Origin: Nitrospiria bacterium
Lineage (GTDB): Bacteria > Nitrospirota > Nitrospiria > JACQBZ01
Length of the DNA: 5,538 nucleotides
Assembly (NCBI GenBank): GCA_919901335.1
Contig: CAKKOZ010000140.1
Span: forward strand, 1-5,538
Direction of reading: 5' to 3'
The notes beneath the pieces were generated by a model. It had not been told where the DNA came from. It searched no databases and saw only the letters and a list, made by a program, of their open reading frames with translations. The translations under genes were made by a program, and so were the position numbers. This document shows positions 5,526 through 5,538 of the stretch, piece after piece (the stretch's first letter is position 1; every line of letters begins with the position of its first letter).

Positions 5526-5538
5526 GTGGGGACCAACG

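Noticed and set aside
5491..5538. GTG at 5491 opening a frame that runs off the window
   Set aside because: No ribosome-binding site precedes it and only 16 codons are visible, too few to judge.
5508..5538. tRNA T-arm-like sequence (GGGTCGAGGCCC) near the window end
   Set aside because: The loop lacks the TTC start and 7-nt size of a T-loop, and no acceptor, D or anticodon arms are found upstream.

Overview
The window is GC-rich DNA with strong G/C preference at third codon positions. All ten recognisable genes lie on the + strand, tightly packed, and several pairs overlap by ATGA or GTGA stop/start junctions. This layout (many tiny unknown genes running into a recombination/replication cassette) is typical of an early region of a tailed bacteriophage or prophage with a high-GC host. 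The phage origin is inferred: no capsid, tail, terminase or integrase gene is present, and the host cannot be named from the sequence.

Layout. Positions 1-144 hold the 3' end of a small cysteine-motif protein, coupled by an ATGA overlap to a 178-aa unknown protein (141-677). A 112-nt intergenic stretch (678-789) follows. It carries a possible promoter and three consecutive hairpin-forming inverted repeats, and is the only sizeable internal gap. Next come four small genes in a row (790-969, 966-1130, 1127-1450, 1447-1713), each start overlapping the preceding stop by 4 nt. The last also overlaps the start of the large nuclease gene by 4 nt. From 1710 to 5444 lies the core: a 592-aa PD-(D/E)XK nuclease with a probable 4Fe-4S cluster, a 103-aa unknown protein, a 319-aa P-loop ATPase resembling the AAA_24/Sak4 recombinase group, and a 210-aa protein with features of a single-stranded-DNA-binding protein. 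The last 94 nt contain a short GC-rich hairpin and no clear gene.

Working together. The four core genes are closely spaced and probably co-transcribed. Inferred roles are DNA end resection by the RecB/Cas4-like nuclease, coating of single strands by the SSB-like protein, and ATP-dependent pairing or annealing by the Sak4-like protein. The most unusual element is the nuclease. Its catalytic domain occupies only the C-terminal part, behind about 310 residues of additional modules (Cys/His-rich N-terminus, helical segment, proline-rich linkers, small beta-rich segment). The 103-aa protein between nuclease and ATPase is the best candidate for an undescribed partner.
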